33,302 nt of DNA, from assembly GCA_001818235.1 (NCBI GenBank), contig MHJY01000036.1, positions 1-33,302 on the forward strand, read 5' to 3'. The stretch's first letter is position 1, and the number at the start of each line of letters is the position of its first letter. Of the stretch, positions 1-7,785 are shown piece by piece. The translations under genes were made by a program, and so were the position numbers. Under the pieces are notes generated by a model, which saw nothing but the letters and a program-made list of their open reading frames with translations, had not been told where the DNA came from and did no database searches. Source of the stretch: Candidatus Jacksonbacteria bacterium RIFOXYB2_FULL_44_15 (GTDB taxonomy: Bacteria; Patescibacteriota; Patescibacteriia; UBA9629).

Positions 1-20
1 TACTAGGCTCATTTCTGAAC

Positions 21-49
21 GTCAACTACACATTGTTGACAGTACTGTC
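21..49. repeat. Overlapping inverted repeats at window edge
   Basis: GTCAAC (21-26) and GTTGAC (35-40) form a perfect hairpin. The second arm overlaps a perfect 12-bp palindrome GACAGTACTGTC (38-49). It could be an operator or part of a structured RNA whose remainder lies outside the window. No gene can be assigned to it. Confidence 0.35.
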
Positions 50-129
50 CAAAAACAAGCTCAGTTATGGGTTAATTAATGGGACACGAGTGGGGCGGGC
101 AGGCAAGACGGGGTAGAAACTTCGAATTC

Positions 130-209
130 AAAAAGCCAGTCTGGAAAAATAGACTGTAACCCGGTTAGACAAGCTAACCATGTTACATCTTATCCATACT
201 GGCTTTTTT
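130..209. terminator. Structured bidirectional terminator-like element downstream of abiEii
   Basis: An 11-bp closing stem pairs AAAAAGCCAGT (130-140) with ACTGGCTTTTT (198-208). It encloses GTAAC/GTTAC (156-160/182-186), which stacks on GGTTAG/CTAACC (163-168/174-179). A small AGTCT/AGACT hairpin (138-142/151-155) competes for three bases of the closing stem. On the minus strand it lies just past the abiEii stop and ends in CTTTTT, so it probably terminates that operon. On the plus strand it ends in a run of six T. The rest of 1-219 has no gene that I can support. Confidence 0.55.
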
Positions 210-219
210 CTTTTGGAGA

Positions 220-1050
220 CTAAAGTTTCTCTTGAATTTCTCGCCTTAAAATATCTTTGATATTTTTAGCCAAGCCTTTCACAAAACTACTGTCTTCCAT
301 TAGCGGGCCTAAATCATACTCAATGCTTTTGGAATCAACCTTTGCTATCGCGACTAAAAGTTTTTCTTTCAGGCTGGCGGCGCTTTCTTTATTCATCAAA
401 CATTTTAAATTGGGCTTTATGGCTTTGTTTAAATACCAAACCAAATCAAAATAGTCACGGCCCTTTACTTTGGCTAACAGCTCGCCGCCTTTGGCGGTTT
501 TTTCCCATTTGCGATTCATCACCGCTCCGATTTTTGTAGCCATCATTGTTGATAAATCAAATGTTTTAATCAACAGCGACCGGTTAAACTTAAAAATCGG
601 CGTTGTATTTATTTGATAATCAGAGCAAAAATCAAACGCCCTAAAAATCTCTAACTTAAGATAAAGCATATCGGACTCGCTGGAACTGGCCAATCCTAAC
701 TCTTTCAAAATGGCAAACTTTACCTGTATACGGGACGACTGGATTTTTGTTTTTACAGCCAAATCGGTGTCTTTCTTAAAATAATCTTGCAAGTCATTCG
801 CTAAATGAGTCAATTGAATGTCTTTTTTCAAATCAACAAAATCCAGATCCTCGGATAGCCGGGGCAAATCAAAACAATGCCGCAAACAAGAGCCGCCGTA
901 AAAAACCAGCTGGCTGTATTTTGGATGAGAATAAATAAATTTCAAAATCACTATCTGCAGGTAATCTTTCAACAGATTCCGCTGATAAGTCAAACTCATC
1001 CCCACCGCTTCTTTAATTAAATCTTTTAAAAATGGTTTAATAACTTCCAT
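220..1050 (-). CDS. AbiEii-family nucleotidyltransferase toxin
   Basis: This 276-aa protein carries the AbiEii-type nucleotidyltransferase motif: GGS-x-LR near residues 52-57, followed by LPRLSEDLDF. A second family hallmark, KGRDYFDLVWYL, lies near residue 200. In characterised type IV toxin-antitoxin systems (AbiE, MenA) such enzymes transfer nucleotides to RNA, usually tRNA, and arrest growth. The gene starts 4 nt downstream of the stop of the AbiEi-like gene, as expected for an antitoxin-toxin operon. The family call rests on visible motifs; the substrate and any anti-phage role are inferred. A close alternative is a housekeeping nucleotidyltransferase of the same superfamily, but the pairing argues against that. 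Confidence 0.85.
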   Translation of the reverse strand: MEVIKPFLKDLIKEAVGMSLTYQRNLLKDYLQIVILKFIYSHPKYSQLVFYGGSCLRHCFDLPRLSEDLDFVDLKKDIQLTHLANDLQDYFKKDTDLAVKTKIQSSRIQVKFAILKELGLASSSESDMLYLKLEIFRAFDFCSDYQINTTPIFKFNRSLLIKTFDLSTMMATKIGAVMNRKWEKTAKGGELLAKVKGRDYFDLVWYLNKAIKPNLKCLMNKESAASLKEKLLVAIAKVDSKSIEYDLGPLMEDSSFVKGLAKNIKDILRREIQEKL

Positions 1051-1054
1051 AGGT

Positions 1055-1702
1055 TTAAGGCAAAAGATGTTTAATTATCTCCTTCATTTTTTTGGAACCT
1101 TCCACAGTCACATATTTTTTTAATTCTTTTATGTCGGCCCGGCTCAAATTTTCCACGTTTAACCTTAGCTCTTTTACCGCCTCTCTAACCGGCAAAATAT
1201 TTTTGCGCAAATACAAAAAATCAAAAAGCGCTTTGGCTTTGGTGGCTCTCAAAAAGGTAAAGTTTCCTTCCTTAACTAATTCAAAACCGCAAAAAAGCGA
1301 GTCTTTGATTTTATAATAGAGAAAATTGCCGAACTTATTAGTGAAAACCGCTGTTTTGTTTTTAGTCACAGCGGTAAAATTATAAGGAACATCGGTCAAA
1401 AGGTTATGACGATAAAGCACAAACTCTAAGCTTAAATAAGATGGCTCATACAAAACACCAATCAAAAAATCTAAATAATAAGAGAGCCGCCCTTTTTTTT
1501 CAAGGTTGTCAATATACTCTTTAGTCACATATAATCCCTTTTTTAACCTGATAATCTTGCCGTTTTTTGCGTAGCGGCCCAACAAAATTTTCAAATAAGT
1601 CTTGTTGGTTTCAAGGGGGGCCAAATCATCTAAACTAAAGCAAGGTATTTCCTTTGCTACCGAAACAATTTCGCTAATTTTTGAATTATTGTCATTTCTC
1701 AT
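1055..1702 (-). CDS. AbiEi-like antitoxin / transcriptional regulator
   Basis: This 215-aa protein begins with a winged-helix-like segment that ends in the AbiEi-typical GKIIRLKKGLYVT (about residues 47-59). A larger C-terminal domain follows. In known AbiE systems the antitoxin represses its own promoter through the N-terminal winged helix, and the C-terminal domain counteracts the toxin. It lies immediately upstream of the AbiEii-like toxin gene. Its start ATG is only about 12 nt from the predicted -10 box, so the mRNA would be nearly leaderless. An inverted repeat overlaps that -10 box and is the obvious autoregulatory operator. Assignment is by motif and context. Confidence 0.75.
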   Translation of the reverse strand: MRNDNNSKISEIVSVAKEIPCFSLDDLAPLETNKTYLKILLGRYAKNGKIIRLKKGLYVTKEYIDNLEKKGRLSYYLDFLIGVLYEPSYLSLEFVLYRHNLLTDVPYNFTAVTKNKTAVFTNKFGNFLYYKIKDSLFCGFELVKEGNFTFLRATKAKALFDFLYLRKNILPVREAVKELRLNVENLSRADIKELKKYVTVEGSKKMKEIIKHLLP

Positions 1703-1704
1703 AA

Positions 1705-1742
1705 TATACTAAAATAGTATACTATCGGAAACGGGTTGTCAA
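1705..1742 (-). promoter_or_regulatory. Promoter and probable autoregulatory operator of the AbiE-like operon
   Basis: On the minus strand TTGACA (1742-1737) is followed after 17 bp by TACTAT (1719-1714). The inverted repeat TATACT-5 nt-AGTATA (1705-1710/1716-1721) overlaps the -10 box. AbiEi antitoxins are known to bind inverted repeats in their own promoters, which makes this a candidate operator. Binding itself is inference. Confidence 0.55.
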
Positions 1743-2107
1743 GAATTTTCAACGCCGTGGCGTTTTATCTTGTCCAAAATCGCTTCTAATTCAAAACCCT
1801 GTTGCTCGGCGCGGTCAAGATAAACCTTGACGTCCGGTGCAAATTTGAGGGTCAAATGTTGGTGTAATTGGAATTTTAAAGAACGTAAATTGCGGCGAAT
1901 CAGCGCAAAAATAGGCTCTACCGACTCTGCCGGATAAATAGATAAACCAATTCTGGCATGCCGCAAATCAGCCGAAGTTTTAACTTGGGTCACAGTAACT
2001 AAAACACCTTCAGGCAGTTCTAGCTCTTGGGTGATAATCTCGGCGAATTTTAGTTGAATCAGATCGTTTATCTGACTGAGCCGATGCGGCTTCCTCTTGG
2101 CTAACAT
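1739..2107 (-). CDS. rbfA: Ribosome-binding factor A
   Basis: This 122-aa protein matches RbfA in length and pattern. It has a basic N-terminus with R-x-x-QINDLI, the LVTVTQVKTSADLRHARI strand-helix, and the VKVYLDRAEQQ segment near the end. RbfA is a KH-like factor that binds the 30S subunit and helps 16S 5'-end maturation, especially in the cold. It is the last gene of the infB cluster, where infB-rbfA linkage is common in bacteria. Here an inositol-phosphatase-family gene and a palindromic repeat separate the two. Confidence 0.85.
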   Translation of the reverse strand: MLAKRKPHRLSQINDLIQLKFAEIITQELELPEGVLVTVTQVKTSADLRHARIGLSIYPAESVEPIFALIRRNLRSLKFQLHQHLTLKFAPDVKVYLDRAEQQGFELEAILDKIKRHGVENS

Positions 2108-2119
2108 AATTATTTTAAA

Positions 2120-2152
2120 AACCCCTCCCAGCCTCCCCTTCGTAAGGGGAGG
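2120..2152. repeat. REP-like palindrome between rbfA and the IMPase-family gene
   Basis: CCTCCCCTT-cgt-AAGGGGAGG (2132-2152) is a perfect 9-bp stem. A G/C-rich tract next to it gives GGGAGGGGTTTTT on the minus strand. It resembles a dispersed intergenic palindrome, and with the T-run it could weakly terminate transcription from the IMPase gene before rbfA. Confidence 0.5.
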
Positions 2153-2168
2153 AGTTCTTAAGCAAGGT

Positions 2169-2933
2169 TTATTTTAATAAGTCACCAACAATTGAAACCA
2201 GCTCGCTGTGAATCAGGGGATTACTGACGATAAACGTTCTGGTAGTGTCCTTGTCTGGGCCAATATTCGTAATTTTCGCCCCGGCCTCACTGGCAATCAA
2301 TTTCCCAGCCAAAAAATCGTAAAGCTCGCTTTCCAAAACAATCATTCCAGCGCTGTAACCGGCAGAGAGCAGAGAGAGCTCGAAAGCCGGCGACCAGTTA
2401 GCCATAAAACGGCCAACGCCTTTATGATGTACCGCCGATTGAATGGTGTCAATTTTGTCGCGCGCGGTAGTATAATTACAGGTAAAAGAAATCGTTAATT
2501 TGCTAAACTCAGTCTGATCGTTAACTTGGATTTTTTGATTATTTAAAAAAGCGCCTTCACCCAAACGAGCCGAGTACATTTGATCCAGAATCGGATGGTA
2601 AACAACGCCAGCAATGGTTTGATCCTGATGCTGTAGCGCCAAAACGGTGGTAAAGAGCGGTAAGCCGAAGAAAAAATTATGAGTTCCGTCCAAAGGATCA
2701 ATCACCACGGTGTAAGGCGAGTGCTTATCAATACAACCAACTTCTTCACTATTGATATTAAACTCTGGCAGGCCTTGTTCGATGATTTTTATGATCACTG
2801 CCTCGCTTTGGTGATCAGCTTCGGTGGCAAAATTAAAATCCTGCCCTTTAAACTCGCGGTTGAGCACACTGCCAAAGGCTTGGCGTAAAACCTCGCCACC
2901 AGCCCGGGCAGCTTGTTGCATCACTTGAATCAT
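2169..2933 (-). CDS. Inositol-monophosphatase family protein (SuhB/HisN-like)
   Basis: The 254-aa sequence has the family metal-binding signature IDPLDGTHNF (about residues 78-87), an upstream acidic INSEEVG metal site, and a C-terminal FLAGKLIASEAG segment corresponding to the usual WD-x-AAG region. Family members are Mg-dependent phosphomonoesterases acting on inositol phosphate, fructose-1,6-bisphosphate, 3'-phosphoadenosine 5'-phosphate or histidinol phosphate. It sits between infB and rbfA, 24 nt after the infB stop. SuhB proteins also act in ribosomal RNA transcription complexes, which would fit that position. No histidinol-phosphatase gene is in the nearby his operon, so a HisN-like role is an alternative. 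The family is clear; the substrate is open. Confidence 0.8.
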   Translation of the reverse strand: MIQVMQQAARAGGEVLRQAFGSVLNREFKGQDFNFATEADHQSEAVIIKIIEQGLPEFNINSEEVGCIDKHSPYTVVIDPLDGTHNFFFGLPLFTTVLALQHQDQTIAGVVYHPILDQMYSARLGEGAFLNNQKIQVNDQTEFSKLTISFTCNYTTARDKIDTIQSAVHHKGVGRFMANWSPAFELSLLSAGYSAGMIVLESELYDFLAGKLIASEAGAKITNIGPDKDTTRTFIVSNPLIHSELVSIVGDLLK

Positions 2934-2957
2934 ATAGAAAAAATGACAGCAGAATCG

Positions 2958-4931
2958 TTATAACTTTCTCTTCTGCTCACGCACAGTATAAAATCGCAGG
3001 ATATCTCCTTCTTTAATTATTAAATCTCCGCTTACTTTTAAGCCAAACTCTGCTGGCGCCTTAACTTTTTTGACTACCTCTTTATTACTTTGTAATTCCT
3101 GAACCTTTCCCTCGCCAATAATCTCACCAGCACGGAAGATGCGAAAACGCCCGTCCTTGGTAATATGGCCGTCTTTAACCCGGCCGCCGATAACCATAAA
3201 ATTTCCTAGTTTGGAAAAAACCGCCAAAACATCGGCTTCGCCAGTATCTTCCTCAATTATTTCTGGCGGAAGAAGTTCTTCCAAAGAATTGCGTAAATCA
3301 TCCAATAATTGATAAATAACATTATATACGCGATAGGTAACATTGCGCGTGCTTACCAAATGCTGCGCCGCGCTGTTTAAGCTGACTTTAAAACCGATCA
3401 ATACCGAGCCCTCCGCCTCAGCGTCTAAAACATCGGTCTCGGTAAAATCACCCAGACTTTGCTTGATTACTTTTATATCCGCGATATCATGCTTAATTTT
3501 GTTTATTTCGCCGAGCAGTGCCTCAAGCGTTCCCATAACATCAGTTTTTAAATGCACTTTAATCTGCAGTTTGTCCTTGCCTTTCTTGCTCGCCGTTTCG
3601 ACATGACTGGCAGTTAAACGATATTTTTTGGTGGCTTTCTTAAGGCGTCGCAAATTATCGGCTTCTTCGACAATATCGCCAGCCTGGGCAGAACATTTTA
3701 GACCTAAAATTTTAACCGGCGTAGACGGGCCAGCTTGAGGAATTCTAGTCCCGCGGAAATCTAAAAGGCCCTTAACCCGCCCGCCAATCGTGCCGCATTT
3801 GATTTCATCACCCACTGACAAAGTTCCGTTCTGAACAATCATTGTCACTACCGGCCCTAATCCCTTATCAATGTGGGATTCGATGACCGTGCCAAATAAT
3901 TGCCCATGGGGATTGGCTTTTAATTCTTTGATCTCAGCTAGCAATAAAATATTTTCTAAAAGTTCGTCAATGTTTTTATTTTGTTTGGCCGAAACCGGCA
4001 CGCAAATTACATCCCCACCCCAATCTTCGGGAATCAAATTGATTTCAGCAAGCTGTTTTTTTATCCGGTCGATATCAGCTTCCGGTTTATCGATCTTATT
4101 GATGGCGACAATTAATCCCAAATTTTCTTTCTGAATGATTTCGATCGATTCCATCGTCTGCGGTTGAATTTTGTCGTCTGCGGAAATAACCAAGACCGCA
4201 ATATCCGCCACCTGGCCGCCGCGGGAACGCATTCCTTTAAACGCTTGATGCCCCGGGGTATCAATAAAAGTAATTGGCCGCTCTTCTTTGGAAGTTGGCA
4301 GAGACACTTTAACCTGATAAGCGCCGATATGTTGAGTGATGGCTCCGGATTCCTGATCAGCAATTTTGGTTTTTCTGATGCTGTCGAGCAAGGTTGTTTT
4401 TCCATGATCAACATGGCCCATCACCACCACGACCGGAGAGCGTAGCTCCAAATTCTGCTCTTGCGATAAAACTTGGGCGATATTGGGGCCGGATTTATCA
4501 TCAATAAATTCTTCAGCGGAAAGCTCGGTTTTTATGCCAAAATCTTCGGCAATAATATGGGCTGTTTCGTAATCAATCTGCTGATTCATGGCCGCCATCA
4601 CGCCTTCTTGCATCAATTTAATAATGATCCGGGCGACGTCCACATTCAGCCGGCGGGCAAAATCCGAAACGGCAATCGTCAGAGGCAATTTAATGGCCAC
4701 CGCAACTGCGTCCAGTACAACTTCTGCCGGTACAACCGCCTGCTTTTGCGCAAACTTCTGCTTTAAGGCCTCGCGCCTCTGCCATAACTTCCAAGCCGCT
4801 TTCGCGCGATCAACCGAGGCATCATCGATTTGGATTGCCCGTTCACCAATATGAATACCGAGCTCAGGGAGCTTTTCTCTTAGAACTTGCGGTTCGGTTT
4901 TTAATTGTCTGGCCAGCTCTGATATGTTCAT
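2958..4931 (-). CDS. infB: Translation initiation factor IF-2
   Basis: The product is 657 aa from the chosen ATG. Two IF2_N-like helical modules (about residues 1-50 and 85-130) precede the GTPase domain. G1 is GHVDHGKT (172-179), G3 is DTPGHQAF, G4 is NKID and G5 is SAK. Domains II-IV follow, ending in the EGDILRFYTV segment. IF-2 brings fMet-tRNA to the 30S P site and drives subunit joining. The track ORF extends to a GTG at 4955; I prefer ATG 4931 because MNISELARQLK is the usual IF2_N beginning. The N-terminal linker is short, as in many reduced bacteria. It heads the minus-strand cluster infB-IMPase-rbfA. Confidence 0.95.
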   Translation of the reverse strand: MNISELARQLKTEPQVLREKLPELGIHIGERAIQIDDASVDRAKAAWKLWQRREALKQKFAQKQAVVPAEVVLDAVAVAIKLPLTIAVSDFARRLNVDVARIIIKLMQEGVMAAMNQQIDYETAHIIAEDFGIKTELSAEEFIDDKSGPNIAQVLSQEQNLELRSPVVVVMGHVDHGKTTLLDSIRKTKIADQESGAITQHIGAYQVKVSLPTSKEERPITFIDTPGHQAFKGMRSRGGQVADIAVLVISADDKIQPQTMESIEIIQKENLGLIVAINKIDKPEADIDRIKKQLAEINLIPEDWGGDVICVPVSAKQNKNIDELLENILLLAEIKELKANPHGQLFGTVIESHIDKGLGPVVTMIVQNGTLSVGDEIKCGTIGGRVKGLLDFRGTRIPQAGPSTPVKILGLKCSAQAGDIVEEADNLRRLKKATKKYRLTASHVETASKKGKDKLQIKVHLKTDVMGTLEALLGEINKIKHDIADIKVIKQSLGDFTETDVLDAEAEGSVLIGFKVSLNSAAQHLVSTRNVTYRVYNVIYQLLDDLRNSLEELLPPEIIEEDTGEADVLAVFSKLGNFMVIGGRVKDGHITKDGRFRIFRAGEIIGEGKVQELQSNKEVVKKVKAPAEFGLKVSGDLIIKEGDILRFYTVREQKRKL

Positions 4932-4989
4932 AAAAAAAACGATAAATTTTAACACTCGCTTTAATCAGCGCTTCACTGTATAACAGATT

Positions 4990-5023
4990 AATATACCATA
5001 TCAATTTTTTGGCTAGTTGTCAA
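4990..5023 (-). promoter_or_regulatory. Candidate infB promoter
   Basis: On the minus strand TTGACA (5023-5018) is followed after 17 bp by TATGGT. A better extended -10, TG-G-TATATT (TATATT at 4995-4990), overlaps slightly downstream with a long spacer. Either would start transcription roughly 45-60 nt upstream of the infB ATG. Confidence 0.4.
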
Positions 5024-5049
5024 AAAAAACTGGAAAAAACGCGCTTAAC

Positions 5050-5078
5050 TTGTCATTGGCCGACTAATAATTTATAAT
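5050..5078 (+). promoter_or_regulatory. Promoter of the TrpR/YerC-like regulator
   Basis: TTGTCA (5050-5055), 17-bp spacer, TATAAT (5073-5078). The predicted start near 5085 leaves a 20-nt leader before the ATG at 5105. Confidence 0.65.
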
Positions 5079-5104
5079 GAATTAAAAGTTTAGCGTCAAA
5101 AAAA

Positions 5105-5389
5105 ATGGAAACAAAAAAATGGACCAATCTCCAAACCTCCAGCCTGTTTAAAGCAATCTTGAAATTACGCACTGTTAGCGAAGCGGAAAAATTTTTTCGT
5201 GACTTATTAACGCTCAAGGAAATCGACGACATTTCTCGTCGCTGGCAGACCGTATTACTTTTAAAAAAAGGAATGCCGTACCGAGAAATCGCCAAATTAA
5301 CTGGCCATTCAACCACCACGGTCGCTCGCATTGCCCATTGGCTAAACCATGGCGAAGGCGGATATCAATTGATGCTTAAACGGAATTAA
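5105..5389 (+). CDS. TrpR/YerC-family transcriptional regulator (putative histidine regulator)
   Basis: A 94-aa single-domain protein with the TrpR/YerC helix-turn-helix: LTLKEIDDISRRWQTVLLL followed by YREIAKLTGHSTTTVARIAHWL (about residues 61-82). Length and pattern fit the YerC/YecD group. In Firmicutes this group has been proposed from comparative genomics to regulate histidine genes (HisR). It lies directly upstream of hisG on the same strand, with its own promoter, supporting a local his-regulator role. No obvious Shine-Dalgarno precedes the ATG. The effector (histidine?) and operator are not visible with certainty. Confidence 0.8.
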   Translation: METKKWTNLQTSSLFKAILKLRTVSEAEKFFRDLLTLKEIDDISRRWQTVLLLKKGMPYREIAKLTGHSTTTVARIAHWLNHGEGGYQLMLKRN

Positions 5390-5434
5390 AAAAGTACAGA
5401 GTGATTTTAAAATTGAATTTTTAGGCCAAGGGAC

Positions 5435-5463
5435 TTGACAATTTTTTTTATCTGTATTAGTAT
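5435..5463 (+). promoter_or_regulatory. his operon promoter
   Basis: TTGACA (5435-5440), 17-bp spacer, TAGTAT (5458-5463). An inverted repeat ATTAACA...TGTTAAT (about 5464-5492) starts at the -10 and spans the transcription start. It is a candidate operator for the adjacent TrpR-like regulator. The site assignment is inference. Confidence 0.6.
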
Positions 5464-5485
5464 ATTAACACAGTAAGACAAGCGT

Positions 5486-5548
5486 ATGTTAATTAAATCC
5501 ATAATCCAATCCCATCATCTCTCGCCAGCCTTCTTAAAGAAGCGGTGA
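5486..5548 (+). CDS. Histidine operon leader peptide (20 aa)
   Basis: The short frame ATG...TGA encodes MLIKSIIQSHHLSPAFLKKR, with tandem His codons CAT CAT at 5513-5518. It begins about 16 nt after the predicted transcription start. It ends in the segment that forms the antiterminator (5533-5542). Position, His codons and downstream stems match the logic of his leader peptides in enterobacteria. No strong Shine-Dalgarno is visible. Only two His codons are present, fewer than the seven of Salmonella, so chance is possible. The matching RNA stems make it convincing. Confidence 0.65.
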   Translation: MLIKSIIQSHHLSPAFLKKR

Positions 5549-5609
5549 TTTTGATGTTCTGATTAAACTTTTTTCGACATCCCCTTCTTTAAGAAAGAGG
5601 GGGATTTTT
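5533..5609 (+). terminator. his attenuator: antiterminator and intrinsic terminator
   Basis: The terminator stem ATCCCCTTCTTT (5579-5590) pairs with AAAGAGGGGGAT (5594-5605), 12 bp with one G-U, followed by a T-tract. Segment CTTAAAGAAG (5533-5542) is the exact reverse complement of CTTCTTTAAG (5584-5593), so it can unzip the terminator. A ribosome stalled at the His codons leaves 5533-5542 free, allowing antitermination. A ribosome reaching the stop codon covers it, allowing termination. Confidence 0.7.
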
Positions 5610-5622
5610 GATTTTCTTGCTT

Positions 5623-6492
5623 ATGAAGCTTAACGGCAACAATCTAAAAATCGCGATTCAAAAAAAAGGCAATTTAACCGCCGGCTCGCTTGATATCCTG
5701 AAAAAAGCCGGGCTCCAATTTGAAGTGCTGGAAAACCGATTACTTTCATCCTGCGAAAATTTTCCACTGGAGATAATTTTCGTCCGTGATGACGATATTC
5801 CGGAATACGTTAAAGACGGCATTGCTGATCTGGGAATCTTAGGGATTGATGTGTTAGCCGAGAGCCAATTAAAGTTTAAAAAATTACTGGATTTAGGATT
5901 TAGCCGGTGCAAGTTGCAGATCGCCGTGCCCAGGGATAGCCAAATGACCTCGTTGTCGCAGTTAAATAACAAACGCATTGCCACCTCTTTTCCGAACATT
6001 CTGCGAAAATTTCTCAAAAAGAAAAAAATCAAAGCAAAAATTATTAAAGTCGCGGGATCAGTCGAAATCGCGCCGATCGTCGGATCAGCTGATGCTATCT
6101 GCGATCTGGTGTCCAGCGGCAGTACCTTGAAAACGCATGATCTGGTGCCGACTAAAACGGTTTTAGTATCACAGGCGACACTAGTTTCTAAACTAATTAT
6201 TGATCCAGATAAACAGACGAAAGTATCAGACTTACTAAGGCGAATCAAAGCGGTACTGCAGGCACAAAAAACCAAATATATCATGTTAAATGCGCCTAAA
6301 AACAAAGTTAACGCCATTGCCAAAATTATCCCCGGCACCAAAAGCCCATCAGTCATTCCGCTTAATAAACCAGGCTGGGTGGCCATGCATTCAGTGGTGG
6401 AAGAAGATCGTTTTTGGGAAACACTAGATAAATTAAGAGCAGTCGGCGCGCGAAGCATCTTAGTGCTGCCGATTGAAAAAATGATTATATGA
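5623..6492 (+). CDS. hisG: ATP phosphoribosyltransferase, long form
   Basis: HisG joins ATP and PRPP in the first step of histidine synthesis. The 289-aa sequence shows the two-lobed catalytic domain (IAIQKKGNL start, GIADLGILGIDVL, and the PRPP-loop-like DLVSSGSTLKTHDL). A C-terminal ACT-like regulatory domain (about 215-289, with PGTKSPSVIPL) also follows. This is the long form, normally feedback-inhibited by histidine, so no HisZ is needed. The track start at 5608 is a TTG; the ATG at 5623 gives the usual N-terminus. The only Shine-Dalgarno-like GAGGGGG (5597-5603) lies in the terminator stem 5 nt before that TTG, so TTG initiation cannot be excluded. The stop overlaps the hisD start (ATGA). 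Confidence 0.92.
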   Translation: MKLNGNNLKIAIQKKGNLTAGSLDILKKAGLQFEVLENRLLSSCENFPLEIIFVRDDDIPEYVKDGIADLGILGIDVLAESQLKFKKLLDLGFSRCKLQIAVPRDSQMTSLSQLNNKRIATSFPNILRKFLKKKKIKAKIIKVAGSVEIAPIVGSADAICDLVSSGSTLKTHDLVPTKTVLVSQATLVSKLIIDPDKQTKVSDLLRRIKAVLQAQKTKYIMLNAPKNKVNAIAKIIPGTKSPSVIPLNKPGWVAMHSVVEEDRFWETLDKLRAVGARSILVLPIEKMII

Positions 6493-7775
6493 TCAAAATC
6501 TATACTTGGGACCAGACCTCCGAAAAAATCAAGCAAAAAATAATAAAGCGCTCAATGCTGGATATCGAAAAGATACGCGACTATGTTCAGAATTGGATTG
6601 CTCAGGTACGGCGCGACGGCGACGCGGCGGTGCTGGGATACATCCGCAAATTTGATAATCCAAATTTCAAATTACGCGACTTGCGCGTCAGCCAAAAAGA
6701 CATTAAACAAGCGTACCAAAAAGTCGAGCCGCGAGTTTTAAAAGCGATCAAGCGGCAGATCAGTATTTCTAAACGAGTAGCCAGAGCGCGTCTTAGAAAA
6801 AATCCAAAGTTTAAAAAATACGTCCCCGGCGTTAAAATCGGTTATCAAATAACCGCCATCGAGTCAGCTGGATTGATGATTCCGGCCGGCCAAGCGCCGT
6901 TGCCGACCGTGATGCAAATCCTGGGGGTTAACGCCAAAGCCGCCGGGGTAGGGCGAATTGTCGCTTGTTTTCCGCCGACTGGTGATTATCCGGAAATGTT
7001 AGTCGCGGCTGATCTGGCTGGCGTTGATGAAATTTATCGCGTGGGCGGGATCGCGGGTGTAGCGGCGCTGGCTTATGGAACCAGGACAATCAAGTCAGTC
7101 TTAAAAATCGTCGGCCCCGGAAGCATTTATACGCAAACCGCTAAAATGCTGGTTTATGGCCAAGTTGATATTGATGGGGTGGCTGGCCCATCAGAAGCAG
7201 TGATTTTGGCTGATGACAGCGCTGACTCGCGATTTGTCGCGGCAGATATCTTAGCTCGGGCTGAACATGATGGTAACGCGGCTGGTGTGCTGATTACACC
7301 ATCAAGAAAGCTGGCGCTGGAGACACAGCAAGAGATTAAACGGCAACTGCCAAATTTAAATCGTCAGAAACCGATTTTAGAATCGCTCGCGAAATACAGC
7401 GCGATTATTATGACAAAAAACTGGACAACAGCGATTAATTTAACCAACCAGTACGCGCCAGAACACTTGGAAATTATGACGAAAAACCCGCAACAAACTG
7501 TAAAACAAATTAAAAACGCCGGGTCAATCTTTTTAGGGTCATACGCGCCAGTGGCGGTCGGGGACTATGCCAGCGGTACCAGTCACATTCTGCCAACTGG
7601 TTATTGGACCAAGGTTGCTTCGCCGGTGACGCCGGAAACATTCCAGAAAATTTCTGAAGTGCAATGGTTAAGCAAATCAGGGCTGGCTAATTTGAGCGAC
7701 ATCGTGACGCAAATTGGCGAAGTCGAGGGTTTAGACGCGCATGTTAAGTCAGTCTTAATAAGATTAAAAAAATAA
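6489..7775 (+). CDS. hisD: Histidinol dehydrogenase
   Basis: The 428-aa protein catalyses the two NAD-dependent oxidations of histidinol to histidine. Family landmarks are visible: PAGQAPLPTVMQILGVNAKAAG, GPGSIYTQTAK, the signature GVAGPSEAVILAD, the substrate/metal segment AEHDGNAAG, and the catalytic YAPEHLEIM with its glutamate-histidine pair. It starts inside the hisG stop (ATGA overlap), indicating translational coupling. Length is normal for the family. Confidence 0.95.
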   Translation: MIKIYTWDQTSEKIKQKIIKRSMLDIEKIRDYVQNWIAQVRRDGDAAVLGYIRKFDNPNFKLRDLRVSQKDIKQAYQKVEPRVLKAIKRQISISKRVARARLRKNPKFKKYVPGVKIGYQITAIESAGLMIPAGQAPLPTVMQILGVNAKAAGVGRIVACFPPTGDYPEMLVAADLAGVDEIYRVGGIAGVAALAYGTRTIKSVLKIVGPGSIYTQTAKMLVYGQVDIDGVAGPSEAVILADDSADSRFVAADILARAEHDGNAAGVLITPSRKLALETQQEIKRQLPNLNRQKPILESLAKYSAIIMTKNWTTAINLTNQYAPEHLEIMTKNPQQTVKQIKNAGSIFLGSYAPVAVGDYASGTSHILPTGYWTKVASPVTPETFQKISEVQWLSKSGLANLSDIVTQIGEVEGLDAHVKSVLIRLKK

Positions 7776-7785
7776 TTATAAATAT

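Noticed and set aside
4112-4414. 100-aa minus-strand ORF overlapping infB
   Set aside because: Same-strand alternate frame of infB without motifs or a ribosome site.
4932-4955. GTG start of infB at 4955
   Set aside because: The extra residues MLKFIVFF are atypical, whereas ATG 4931 begins the standard IF2_N sequence.
5658-6536. 292-aa minus-strand ORF over hisG
   Set aside because: It is a shadow of hisG; the plus frame has family motifs and operon context.
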